Assembly (NCBI GenBank): GCA_005406025.1
Contig: BGZK01001243.1
Span: 62,001 to 126,000 of the forward strand
From: Eumeta japonica
Taxonomy: Eukaryota > Arthropoda > Insecta > Lepidoptera > Psychidae
Direction of reading: 5' to 3'
Length of the DNA: 64,000 nt
Made by a program: the position numbers and the translations under genes. The stretch's first letter is position 1. Every line of letters starts with the position of its first letter. Shown here one piece after another: positions 26,301 through 32,711 of this stretch. Below the pieces are notes generated by a model, which was not told the DNA's origin, did no database searches, and worked only from the letters and a program-made list of their open reading frames with translations.

Positions 26301-28280
26301 GTTTGTATGCGAGTTTATTGCAAAAAAAGTGTACAGAGGTAAAAAATGTTTGCACTCAAACAATTTCAGAATAAAAAATGTCAAAAAAAAAATACTGTCC
26401 GTTTATAATTTTGCCAATAAATTTATTATATTTAATTAACCCAATTTTAATAAATTTAATTTTAATTGCAATTTTAATAAAACGACAAAAAGGAAACCTC
26501 ATGGTGAGACGTCGATGTCTGTCCATAGTTAATATGTGTTGGTTGTTTTCCTTTTATTTGTCATACATATTTTTATTTATTTCATTCATATGTCAATGAA
26601 ATGATAATGCAAAATTATTGGCACTAATTGTACTGCCGAGTGGTCTAGTGTTGCCTTCGCATAAGAACGGTTTCCGAATCCTTACCACACGAATTCATTA
26701 AAAATGTTATACTTTAGTTATATACAAAAAAAAAGCATCATTTCTTAGAGAGCACATTATAAGTCATCGGTCTAGGACGTTGTTAGCGTATAAGTGACAA
26801 CAACCCATTTGAGGCACCTACCCATACTGGGCCAGCGTGAAGAGCTCAAGGTGCAAATCCTCGATCTGAATCAAAAAAATACTGTAAGGAAATGCCTCGA
26901 CAGTGGAATGATAGACGACCCGACGCAACACATCTCAAACGATATTTACAATTAATAATCGTCTTTAATACGAAATGCGTACAAAGCCGCCAATGTCAAA
27001 AAAAGATTAATCATTAGTAATTATTATGTGTATTGAACGTGTACAGAGTGGGCGTCTTCGACCGCGCGTCAGCCTCGCCCCGTCTGGACACGGCAAGTCT
27101 GGCCAGCGACGTGACAGGATCACGTTTGAGTGTAGAAAGCACGAATCCCTTCGACGAGGGCCCCGTGCCGCCCGTACGCGCCTCGCGCCGCAAGAAGAAG
27201 CGAGCTCCGCCGCCGCCCCCCTCTGCTGATACTTCGGTTAGCGTTTAGTTATCCAATATTCTACAAATAATTAATTGTTCGATTCGCTTAAAAATTACAT
27301 TATTATAATTTATTAACTACGATTACAATTCGTTACATTCTCCAAAAAGAGATTTCTTTATGTGCTTCAAGCTATCAGCTTTTGAAAAGTTAACAAAGGA
27401 TGAACACAATTTTTATTTTCCCTTTCAGATCAACACGACCCTAAATTCAACCACATCAGAAAAAGACAGCAGCTCCATTAACACTGAAAAGAACAAGGCT
27501 TCTACAGATCCAGAACTAGAAATAGAAGATTCATCATTAAACATTGAATTGAAAATTGTGGAAGATGAGGATCATAAGGAAGATCAAAAACAAACATCAT
27601 TAACTACCATTGACAAAGAAATAAAAAGCGATGATACTTCGAAATTAACAATAGAAACAGAAAACTCAGTAGAACTACGAACGAAAGAAGATGAGAAGCC
27701 AAAATCAGTAGCTGTAGTAGATCAGAACCAAAGCCATAAAAATTATGATGACGACAACGATGTGAAATTTGCAAAAGTCGATATAAAAGCATACAGGAGA
27801 AATTCAAGCTTCAACGAGGATGACATAAGACTGCGCAGAGGGAATCTAGAAGATTTTAATATAACTGCAAACAAAAGAAGTAAGAGTCTATCCAACACAA
27901 ACGACAGCATTATTGACACCACATACGACATCAACCTGAACACGACCGAAGAAGAAACGGACGTCAACTGCAATGAACCGAGAAAAGTAGTTTGTAAACT
28001 GTTCAACGAGACGTCGAGGAAGCAGAGCATCGACAATTCAATTTCTAGTACAGAGAAAGAATTCATAGAAATAGACAAAGCGACCAGGGAACTCGAGCGC
28101 GAGATAAACAAACTGAATTCAGCTCTCAACGAGGACGAGCCAGTACCGCACAACGTGCGGCTGTCGGTGTCCGAGATAAAGCGGAGATTCGACAATACCG
28201 ACACCAGTTCCCCCAATCCCATACCGAAGCCCCGAAGAAGCAACTTCGCCTCGCCGGTGAACGGCAACGTGAACACTTGA
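2182..28280 (+). CDS. Five-exon gene for an unidentified protein with two NPF motifs (498 aa)
   Basis: This is join(2182-2363, 23063-23178, 24504-24660, 27047-27236, 27429-28280): 1497 bases including TGA, with all phases agreeing. I do not recognise the protein. What can be seen: NPF at residues 22-24 followed by acidic residues; a basic stretch about 40-75 with Ser/Lys/Arg; a second NPF at 185-187 followed by DEG; RRKKKR then five prolines at 199-210; a long Glu/Lys/Asp/Ser-rich, probably disordered middle (216-420); a charged helix-like segment at 433-448; a PIPKPR motif at 479-484. NPF motifs bind EH domains (EHD/Past1, Eps15) and PxPKPR-like motifs bind SH3 domains, so an adaptor role in membrane traffic or at the cortex is a reasonable inference, not shown. 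No signal peptide or membrane segment is visible. The first intron is 20.7 kb, which fits a regulated gene. Confidence 0.8.
2364..5170. other. First part of the 20.7-kb intron 1, no gene seen
   Basis: The stretch is AT-rich with only short chance frames. No recognisable transposon protein or tandem repeat is visible. Confidence 0.6.
5355..5632 (+). CDS. Possible alternative first exon of the NPF-motif gene
   Basis: An open frame from the ATG at 5355 runs 92 codons and ends, two bases into a Gly codon, at a near-perfect donor (GG|GTAAGTTA). That phase is the one exon 2 (23063) needs: it begins with the single base G that completes the codon. The product would have a basic, unrecognised N-terminus in place of exon 1, without the first NPF motif. 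A TATA-like TATAAAG lies near 5140. Chance agreement of phase is one in three, and no homology supports the peptide, so this stays a candidate. Confidence 0.25.
5690..5830 (+). repeat. Dispersed lepidopteran repeat with PuNACGGAC cluster
   Basis: The stretch holds CAGACAGAAAGGCAGACGGACGGACG followed by 'GACTACGGAATCCTAAAAA'. The GACAGACGGACGGAC cluster and the 'TACGGAACCCTAAAAA' ending are a common pair in moth and butterfly genomes (recalled). The same pattern is seen at 61400-61470 and in part at 44105-44150. Confidence 0.55.
5831..8264. other. Intron 1, no gene seen
   Basis: AT-rich. There is a short GC-richer patch at about 7690-7880, with CGGGCCGGCCGGCC near 7791. No coding region can be supported. 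Confidence 0.55.
8265..8480. repeat. Probable dispersed retroposon fragment
   Basis: The sequence has markedly different composition from its surroundings and a layout I associate with lepidopteran dispersed repeats ('GGAAGGATCATGGAAGTCAC', 'CCTTCCCTGCGCTGGGTC'). No second copy is visible in the window, so the assignment rests on recall. Confidence 0.35.
8481..12639. other. Intron 1, no gene seen
   Basis: AT-rich. Open frames of 60-110 codons occur on both strands over 9560-9900 but have no recognisable domain and overlap each other in antisense. Nothing else is supported. Confidence 0.5.
12640..12830 (-). repeat. Retroposon copy (CATGGGCGGYGATGA family), minus orientation
   Basis: Read on the minus strand it gives, in order, 'CCATCAGATATCCTGTTCC', 'GTTCATGGGCGGCGATGACC' and 'GTCGTTTGCCCCC'. 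The same order of blocks is seen on the plus strand at 51900-52145 ('CCCCATCTGATATTCTATTCC', then 'TCCATGGGCGGTGATGATCAC') and in shorter form at 30540-30660. The family is common in Lepidoptera (recalled). Confidence 0.65.
13035..13145. other. Short GC-rich block in intron 1
   Basis: About 110 bases of high GC (for example CTGGCTGGCGGCCAGC and GCGCGCTAG) lie inside AT-rich intron. No exon signals of the right phase are seen. It could be a conserved non-coding element. Confidence 0.3.
13715..13800 (+). repeat. Dispersed 'GCCAAGTGCGAGTCGGAC' lepidopteran repeat, diverged copy
   Basis: It reads AAAACTAGCCAAGTGCAAAT followed by CGGACCCTCGTAGAGAGGGTTCC, which matches the start of a very abundant lepidopteran family (recalled consensus GCCAAGTGCGAGTCGGACTC then GGGTTCCGTA). 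Another piece lies at 60735-60885. Confidence 0.6.
13947..14129. mobile_element. Short terminal-inverted-repeat element (MITE), copy 1
   Basis: The left end TTAAGGCCTTTTCCACCATT and the inverted right end (read on the minus strand) ATTAGGATTTCTTCTACCAT are similar, and both are followed by TTYYTTTTAA. The inner sequence 'CTTTTAAAATTAATTTTGCG' recurs exactly at 22680-22808, which has the same kind of ends. No coding capacity. Confidence 0.6.
14130..15475. other. Intron 1, no gene seen
   Basis: AT-rich with short chance frames only. Confidence 0.55.
15482..16234. repeat. Palindromic CCTAGG repeat cluster with inverted flanks
   Basis: The block TTAGGACAAACTAGTTTTGC then CTAGGCC (15482-15508) is repeated inverted at 16208-16234 (read on the minus strand TTAAGACAAACTAGTTTTAC then CTAGGCC). 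A further related piece, CCTAGGTAAACTTAGTTCAG, lies at about 16025. Several CCAGTT/AACTGG-type half-sites fill both ends. It resembles the ACTAGTTTTRCCTAGGC palindromic repeats found scattered in Lepidoptera (recalled). The AT-rich centre holds no recognisable gene. Confidence 0.5.
16235..19520. other. Intron 1, no gene seen
   Basis: Mostly AT-rich. At 16540-16730 a plus-strand frame runs open for about 60 codons but shows no known motif. At 17820-17840 a short GGACAGACGGACAG cluster is probably a repeat remnant. Confidence 0.5.
19521..20060 (-). repeat. Dispersed repeat related to 310-1110, inverted, with short CA tracts
   Basis: Short CA-rich tracts occur at 19525-19550 and 20010-20025. 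At 19640-19670 the minus strand reads CTGCTATGAAAATTGAAAAA TTTTCA, matching TCTGCTATGAAAATTGAAAA at 310-335. The rest is AT-rich with 'GATATCTCTCGATTAAG'-type motifs. The relation to the first copy is clear only over this short part. Confidence 0.4.
20061..20955. other. Intron 1, no gene seen
   Basis: AT-rich. CCGCAGTCTGGTTCAAG at about 20553 resembles CCGCTAGTCTGGTTCAGG at about 19990, so a repeat boundary may lie here. Confidence 0.45.
20965..21065 (-). repeat. Purine-rich imperfect minisatellite, minus orientation
   Basis: On the minus strand it reads as irregular repeats of GGRATYRGAATYRRRACC type (for example GGGTCGGAATTGAAATAGAG and GAAAACGGAATAGAAAGTG). The same kind of imperfect array is present at 30375-30455, 30660-30735, 41055-41215, 52445-52660 and 63825-63995. 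Confidence 0.5.
21066..21694. other. Intron 1, no gene seen
   Basis: An open frame at 21229-21492 has no recognisable motif and no coding-like composition. Confidence 0.5.
21695..21775. other. GC-rich block in intron 1
   Basis: About 80 bases with GACCGGCCGCCGCCGACCGC stand out from AT-rich intron. Frames are open on both strands, as expected of GC-rich sequence, and none has recognisable content. A regulatory island is possible. Confidence 0.3.
21776..22679. other. Intron 1, no gene seen
   Basis: AT-rich, nothing supported. Confidence 0.55.
22680..22808. mobile_element. Short terminal-inverted-repeat element (MITE), copy 2
   Basis: The left end TTAGGGCCTCTTCCGCCATC mirrors the right end, which reads TAAGAGCCTCTTTCACCATC on the minus strand. 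The inside shares 'CTTTTAAAATTAATTTTGCG' with the copy at 13947-14129. At about 129 bases it is non-coding. Confidence 0.65.
23063..23178 (+). CDS. Exon 2 of the NPF-motif gene
   Basis: Acceptor TTTCTCATTTCAG|GACC; donor CAAT|GTAAGA. The first base completes Trp61; 38 codons follow and one base is left over. The peptide is basic (TLKSFMKKGKKEQ) and then Ser-rich. Both splice sites are good, and the phase joins exon 1 and exon 3 without a gap. Confidence 0.85.
23179..24503. other. Intron 2, no gene seen
   Basis: AT-rich intron. A repeat-like patch lies at 23340-23470, where 'CTGCGGGCCTAGCATGACGCC' and, inverted, 'GGGCATCATGCTAGATCCGC' form a loose inverted pair. Confidence 0.5.
24504..24660 (+). 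CDS. Exon 3 of the NPF-motif gene
   Basis: Acceptor TTCCGGCCAG|CGTC. The two first bases complete Ser100, then 51 codons give a Ser/Pro/Arg-rich peptide (SSPERYVYGG, SRFQERLRSPSQYEV). The exon is GC-rich against its introns. The donor AAG|GTCGCT is weak, but it leaves two bases (AG) that exon 4 completes to Arg. An open frame of 102 codons in another phase over the same stretch is a shadow. Confidence 0.75.
24661..27046. other. Intron 3, with possible tRNA-derived SINE fragments
   Basis: AT-rich intron. At 26633-26681 'TGCCGAGTGGTCTAGTG' and 'GGTTTCCGAATCC' resemble Pol III A and B boxes but lie too close together for a tRNA. At 26828-26860 'TGGGCCAGCGTG' and 'GGTGCAAATCC' form a similar degenerate pair. 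Both look like decayed short retroposons rather than tRNA genes. Confidence 0.35.
27047..27236 (+). CDS. Exon 4 of the NPF-motif gene
   Basis: Acceptor CGTGTACAG|AGTG; donor TCG|GTTAGC. The first base completes Arg152; exactly 63 codons follow, ending in phase 0. It codes for the second NPF (STNPFDEG, residues 185-187) and for RRKKKRAPPPPP. It is strongly GC-rich, with a clear drop in GC at both splice sites. Confidence 0.85.
27429..28280 (+). CDS. Exon 5 (last) of the NPF-motif gene
   Basis: Acceptor TTTTCCCTTTCAG|ATC, in phase 0, then 283 codons to TGA. The product is highly charged, Ser/Asp/Glu/Lys-rich and probably disordered, with a predicted charged helix (residues 433-448, ATRELEREINKLNSAL), SVSEIKRRFD and a PIPKPRR motif near the end. 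The antisense frame over 27743-28276 is a codon-mirror shadow. Confidence 0.85.
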   Translation: MNTTLNSTTSEKDSSSINTEKNKASTDPELEIEDSSLNIELKIVEDEDHKEDQKQTSLTTIDKEIKSDDTSKLTIETENSVELRTKEDEKPKSVAVVDQNQSHKNYDDDNDVKFAKVDIKAYRRNSSFNEDDIRLRRGNLEDFNITANKRSKSLSNTNDSIIDTTYDINLNTTEEETDVNCNEPRKVVCKLFNETSRKQSIDNSISSTEKEFIEIDKATRELEREINKLNSALNEDEPVPHNVRLSVSEIKRRFDNTDTSSPNPIPKPRRSNFASPVNGNVNT

Positions 28281-29577
28281 AGCGTTGTGATCTCAAAAAT
28301 CGTTATCCTAACACTTAAAATTGTCCAAAAATATTTATTGATATCTTATAATTCGATCTCGGGAAAAATTACATTACTTAACCCCTCGGTCGTGCTTTTT
28401 TATGGAAAAAAACATTTTCGAATATCGTAATCTAATAAGATTATATTGCACGATCTAATTAATTTATTGTGTTGTATAGAAATTCTTAAAAACCATTATT
28501 GTGTGTATAGGCAATAAAGATTTTGGCAATTGCATCCATCTATTAGAATCATAAAATAAAATACAAACAAGACAAATGAACGGTTGTAATTTCTTTTTCA
28601 ATTCCAAAAATATTTAATAGAAAATATCATAAAAATAGTTAAATATCAATGATTTTAATTTAAGATACATAAGATTTTTTTTTTTATTTAAGTCTATATA
28701 ACTACCTTAAATATTTTTCTACCAAATAATTTTAGCTTTTACTGACTATAACAAGTGTTCCTTATATGAAGTCTATTAATAATAGTTTATATTCCATTGT
28801 GATTATAAAATATGTACAACTTTTTATGATTCATTTCAAATTAAAAATATTAATAATTTTGTTAATTATTGAAATAAAACAGTCTTATGAATAGCGTGCA
28901 TAATTTTATATTTTTTATTTGTAAATATAAATAATATTACTTTTATTTATATCTACAATTAATGTAGACAAAATTGGAGATAAGTAGATGTAGAATGGAA
29001 AAATAATTGTGTAGAATGAGGAGACAAACGTTTATTATTATCTATAATAAACATTATTTTAAAAAATGTTTTTATTAATCAAAATGAAATATCCAGTAAC
29101 ATGATTCTGTTCAGACTTGATTTTAAATTAATACAAATAGTGATTAGTACTTACAAATAGCTATTTTCATATTATATTCACGTTTATTTTTATAAGACTC
29201 TGTCCTTTCGAATATCTATTAATATCAGGTTTTTGCACATCATGGCATGACTTTTCAAAATTGGTGAAGACTATTTTAATCAATATGGACATCCATACTT
29301 GATATTCTTTTCAAAAGGACTCAACCATTAGTATATTTTTTATTACAAACTCACGCCAATTTCCAGAAGGATAGGCAGAGACCACAAGATTAAATTCGGT
29401 AAGGATATTCTTCATACATGGAAGAAAGTTTCATAAAAATCAAGTCCTGAAAGGGTATTTGAAAGCGTAAAGAACATGTAATCTCACACTATCGACCTTG
29501 TCGTCCCACACAATCCATAGGATAAATATTGTAAAGGATAATTTTTCAAGTATATCATAACGAGCCTCCACCCGCAG
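28281..29577 (+). other. 3' untranslated region and AT-rich flank of the NPF-motif gene
   Basis: No coding region is visible. A canonical poly(A) hexamer lies 233 bases past the stop codon. The rest is AT-rich. Confidence 0.5.
28513..28518 (+). terminator. Poly(A) signal AATAAA
   Basis: AATAAA lies in AGGCAATAAAGATTTTGG downstream of the TGA at 28280. Further AAATAAA motifs lie at about 28555, and either could be used. Confidence 0.5.
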
Positions 29578-29817
29578 ATTAGCCCGCGTAGACGTACAAT
29601 CGATCACCATCGGACTTTGAACAGGATAACAGATGAAAATATATACATTAGCACCGGCTTTATAATGCGGTCAAGACTCAGCGCCGGACGAGGGTCGAAA
29701 AAACCCGAAGCATATTCGAGAGCGGCACTACTGGCGTCGAAGTTTAAGGACTTCGAGCAGGGCAGGACGCACTCGAGGTCCAAATCAGAATCGAATCAAA
29801 AAAAAATCCCTGGTTAG
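29578..29817 (+). CDS. Possible alternative last exon of the NPF-motif gene
   Basis: A pyrimidine-rich acceptor (CCTCCACCCGCAG|ATTAGC) opens a frame of 79 codons in phase 0, the phase in which exon 4 ends. It is GC-richer than its flanks and codes for a basic peptide with a coding-like middle (SRAALLASKFKDFEQGR) and a terminal Arg/Ser-rich part, stopping at TAG. If spliced from exon 4 it would replace the exon 5 tail. It could instead belong to another transcript or be a decayed repeat, since the last 40 bases resemble the purine-rich repeat (AAATCAGAATCGAATC). Confidence 0.3.
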   Translation: MSPRRRTIDHHRTLNRITDENIYISTGFIMRSRLSAGRGSKKPEAYSRAALLASKFKDFEQGRTHSRSKSESNQKKIPG

Positions 29818-30374
29818 CTGCATCCTTGACACAAGCGTAAATTTTTGTGGATGCTTCTATGTATAAGAAGATATTCAAGCAATTGAAAAAAATTGAATTA
29901 ATTTTTCAAAATGAGTTTATTAGATAAGCACAAGTTCATGATATGAAAAGCATGAAATGTGATGAAACAGGTTGACATTTAAATTACGTGTGAAGGTTAA
30001 ATCACGATACGTACTGACTAGAGTTGTAGGGTGAGTCGGGCAATGTTCTAAATGGAACTCATGTTTCATGAAACTGAAAAGTGATTCAATATTATGTAGG
30101 TAGGGCCGAGTTGAAATTCCACGTAAGATGATTGGCATTTTAATGTCAGTTTCCACTGCAAGTAGAATTTTCCTCATCGCTTGAGAATATCGAAGCAATG
30201 ATTGACTTAAATAATAATTGAAACTGTTGTACACACTTTCAAACTTCAAACGATACGATACGCGAATTATCGATATAATAGATCAAATGCATACCGATTT
30301 CATTCACTTATACACCAACAGATAGTGTTAGTTCATAAGCTCCCGTTCACGAAATGAACCCTATTACAAACGAA
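29818..30374. other. Intergenic, no gene seen
   Basis: AT-rich. A 109-codon minus-strand frame (29920-30249) has no recognisable motif. Confidence 0.5.
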
Positions 30375-30735
30375 AACCTAAACGTATCCCACGTCAAAAG
30401 GCATCCAGAGCGAGAACGAGACCGTGATTGGAATCGAGACCAAAACCTGTAGATCGGTAAGGCCATGCTGTGGTCAACTTGGCTGCAGTATGAAAATGAA
30501 CTTTTTGTATTCTGTGAGACCACTCTCACAGAATACAAAAGTGAAGTGCTCTTCGAGAGGCTGACAACACACTGGTGATTTCACTGAGGTTACGAGTGTC
30601 CATAGGCGGCGGTAACCACCAATTCTCCGGTGGCTCGTAAGCTCGTGCCCTCCTACAAAAAGACCGGTATCCGAATCAAGCACCAGACTAAGATGGGAAT
30701 AGAGAACGAGACCCCGATCAATAATTACAATACTA
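30375..30735 (+). repeat. Retroposon copy flanked by purine-rich minisatellite
   Basis: The outer parts (30375-30455 and 30660-30735) are imperfect GAGAACGAGACC / GGAATCGAGACC-type repeats. The inner part (about 30474-30660) has 'CAACTTGGCTGCAGTATGA', 'CTCACAGAATACAAAAGTGA' and 'GTCCATAGGCGGCGGTAACC', matching in order 'CAACTTGACTGCAGCACGA', 'TTTCACAGAATACAGACGTA' and 'GTCCATGGGCGGTGATGATC' at 51815-52110. Confidence 0.6.
30503..30540. repeat. Perfect 17-bp inverted repeat with 4-base loop
   Basis: TTTTGTATTCTGTGAGA (30503-30519), loop CCAC, then the exact reverse complement (30524-30540). It lies inside the retroposon copy, where other copies have only the right half (CACAGAATAC), so it looks like a local inverted duplication. 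Confidence 0.85.
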
Positions 30736-30740
30736 GAAAT

Positions 30741-31389
30741 GAAAAGTAAACTGTCTACATATTGCGCGCGGTCGCGAATTCATTTCAGAAGGTACGGTGT
30801 TCGCTCATTGAATGCATTTTTTGAGGATTACAAAATTGACCTTCATACAAATTTAAAATATTTATTTAATAAATATTTTGTAAAAGAGGATATTATATAT
30901 TTTCTGAATAAATGTTTAAAGATATAATAACCAGTTCGATTTCTTGCAAATTTTTTTTTTTTTATATTAAGTATGGCTTTACATTTAATTTTTATGTGTA
31001 TAATTTGATTGGAAAAGACTACTCTCATATTCATTTCTCGTTATTCTTAAGGGATAACTACCTTATTAACAAGTGGAAATTTTCTTTAAATATTGTACAT
31101 TCTCAAAATATGACGTATTTCAAATCATTATAACCTATAAAATAAAAATATTTTTTATTTGCATTTGATTCTAAAAATATGAAATTGGGAATTGAAATGA
31201 AGAAGAGGGCAATAATTAAATTCATAATTGAAAAAGAAATCACTCCACATAAAATATGCAAGAATACATTCTATGCCTATGCAAGCTAAAGCTTATTGCA
31301 TACTATAAAAATACAAATTTAATTGTGCACACAGGCAGATTTATTTTCATTTACATTGCAAGCATATGCTTAATGCTCTAAGAGGTTTA
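30741..31389. other. Intergenic, no gene seen
   Basis: Very AT-rich, with chance frames only. Confidence 0.55.
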
Positions 31390-32275
31390 AAAAACCACAC
31401 CCTTTCTGTCGACCTATTTTAGCCATTTTTTCTGTACTTCTTGCTTGAATCTCATCAGCTGTTGGCAATAGAAATCTGAATTGATGGTTTCGTCCAGCGG
31501 TAAAAACTCAATTAATAATGGCCTTACATCTTACCATACACATTCATATCATCAAATTATTGCCAGTTAATCCAGGCTTTAAGTCTGTGGAGCTTGCTTA
31601 CCTTTTGACCATAATCTTTTATGCATATTCTTGTTGCAGGTAGTCCATTTTTCATCACCATTGAACAATCTTTTCAAAAACAGTTCAGTTTCATTACGTT
31701 TCAATAGAGAATTGCAAATTTCAGTGAGCTCTTGTTAGACCCAATTCTGGAGCTTTTTGTATATTTTTCAATATATAGCCTTTTTCAAATGAGTAAACTG
31801 TTTTGAGGTCAATCCTGAACTCTTCAGCTATATTGTAAGAACTAATATACTGATCTTGCTCTATTTTTTTATAAAAATGGCAACGAATTTATCCATAATA
31901 TCTCGCCAGAATGAGATTCATTTTTGACATCAAAATTACTGGAATGAAAAGACTTGAATCTGTTTTGTCCTACTCTTACCGACACTGCATTAGGTCCATA
32001 AACGTCACAATTTTTTTTCGCAACTTGTGTAGCATTTTTCCGCTTTTTGTAATAAGACTTCAAAATGTCTCAATTTCCATGTTAAATTCATTATTTTGGT
32101 GGATAGAAAAACAATATAAAAATTGCGGAACAGACTTTTTAATATTTATTTTTCTTTTTTTTAAATGTCATCTATTTAATGGTATCAAAACTAGCCAGAT
32201 ACAAACCACACAACCAAAGGGATTTCAGTGCAACTTTTTACTTATATAGTACAAAAAACTTTTTCCTCGGCCTAA
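31390..32275 (-). mobile_element. Mariner relic, truncated at its 3' end (minus strand)
   Basis: Read on the minus strand, a terminal repeat begins at 32275 (TTAGGCCGAGGAAAAAGTTT) next to a TA. A decayed transposase follows: YYKKRKNATQVAKKNCDVYG (HTH, about 31990-32065), then after stops and shifts RNETELFLKRLFNGDEKW (first catalytic Asp, about 31653), then LPLDETINSDFYCQQLMRF and RKGVVFF, where it ends at about 31390 just before the second catalytic Asp is expected. The motifs belong to the cecropia/mellifera-like side of the mariner family. The catalytic C-terminal third and the other inverted repeat are missing. Many stops and frameshifts: not active. Confidence 0.8.
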
Positions 32276-32439
32276 TATAAATAAATGTAAATATAATATC
32301 ATGAAAAGTTTTCTTGAATTTGTATATAACATAAAAAATCACTTTTTTCTCCAACCTTATAATATCACTAAACATATAAGGATGATGAATCATCATTTGG
32401 AATGGGTGGTAATTTAAATGTTGAAAACAGTGTTAATAG

Positions 32440-32470
32440 AAATAAAGATATTTTTGATTTGATTTGATAT
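32440..32470 (+). repeat. Retroposon-like tail (AATAAA followed by GATTT repeats)
   Basis: AATAAAGATATTTTTGATTT then GATTTGATATG: a poly(A)-type signal followed by a short GATTT run is a usual 3' end of lepidopteran non-LTR retroposon or retro-copy insertions. The body upstream is not recognisable. Confidence 0.3.
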
Positions 32471-32594
32471 GAATTACATATAAGGACTGAATGAAAAACC
32501 CACAATATATATTTTTCTTTACTAGTAGCCATGAATTATAAATATATAAATTAATACATATCAAATGCATATCAATTTACACATAATATAACTC

Positions 32595-32711
32595 TTATTT
32601 TTTTAACATAGATAGTCGTTCCTTTTTGTATTGTATAAATCTTGGTAAATTGGATGAAGCTGTATTAACGATTACTTTATATTCGTTTGGCAACTTCCTC
32701 TGTTGTCTGAC
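32595..32711 (-). CDS. HEATR3: HEATR3 exon 5 (last, short)
   Basis: Acceptor AATTATTACAG|GTC in phase 0, then 38 codons ending SNLPRFIQYKKERLSMLKK and TAA. This matches the conserved C-terminus of the family (Asn-Leu-x-Arg-Phe-Ile-x-Tyr-Lys). It is too short to appear as a long open frame. No canonical poly(A) hexamer is seen close downstream on the minus strand. Confidence 0.85.
   Translation of the reverse strand, partial: VRQQRKLPNEYKVIVNTASSNLPRFIQYKKERLSMLKK

Noticed and set aside
26633..26860. tRNA gene from A-box and B-box like words
   Set aside because: The boxes are too close together and no cloverleaf can be drawn; a decayed SINE is more likely.
27743..28276. 177-codon open frame on the minus strand
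   Set aside because: It is the exact antisense of the last exon of the NPF-motif gene; the Glu/Asp/Ser/Lys-rich codons mirror into Leu/Phe/Ser codons. No splice or start support.
29920..30249. 109-codon minus-strand frame
   Set aside because: No motif and AT-driven composition; no neighbour exon of matching phase.
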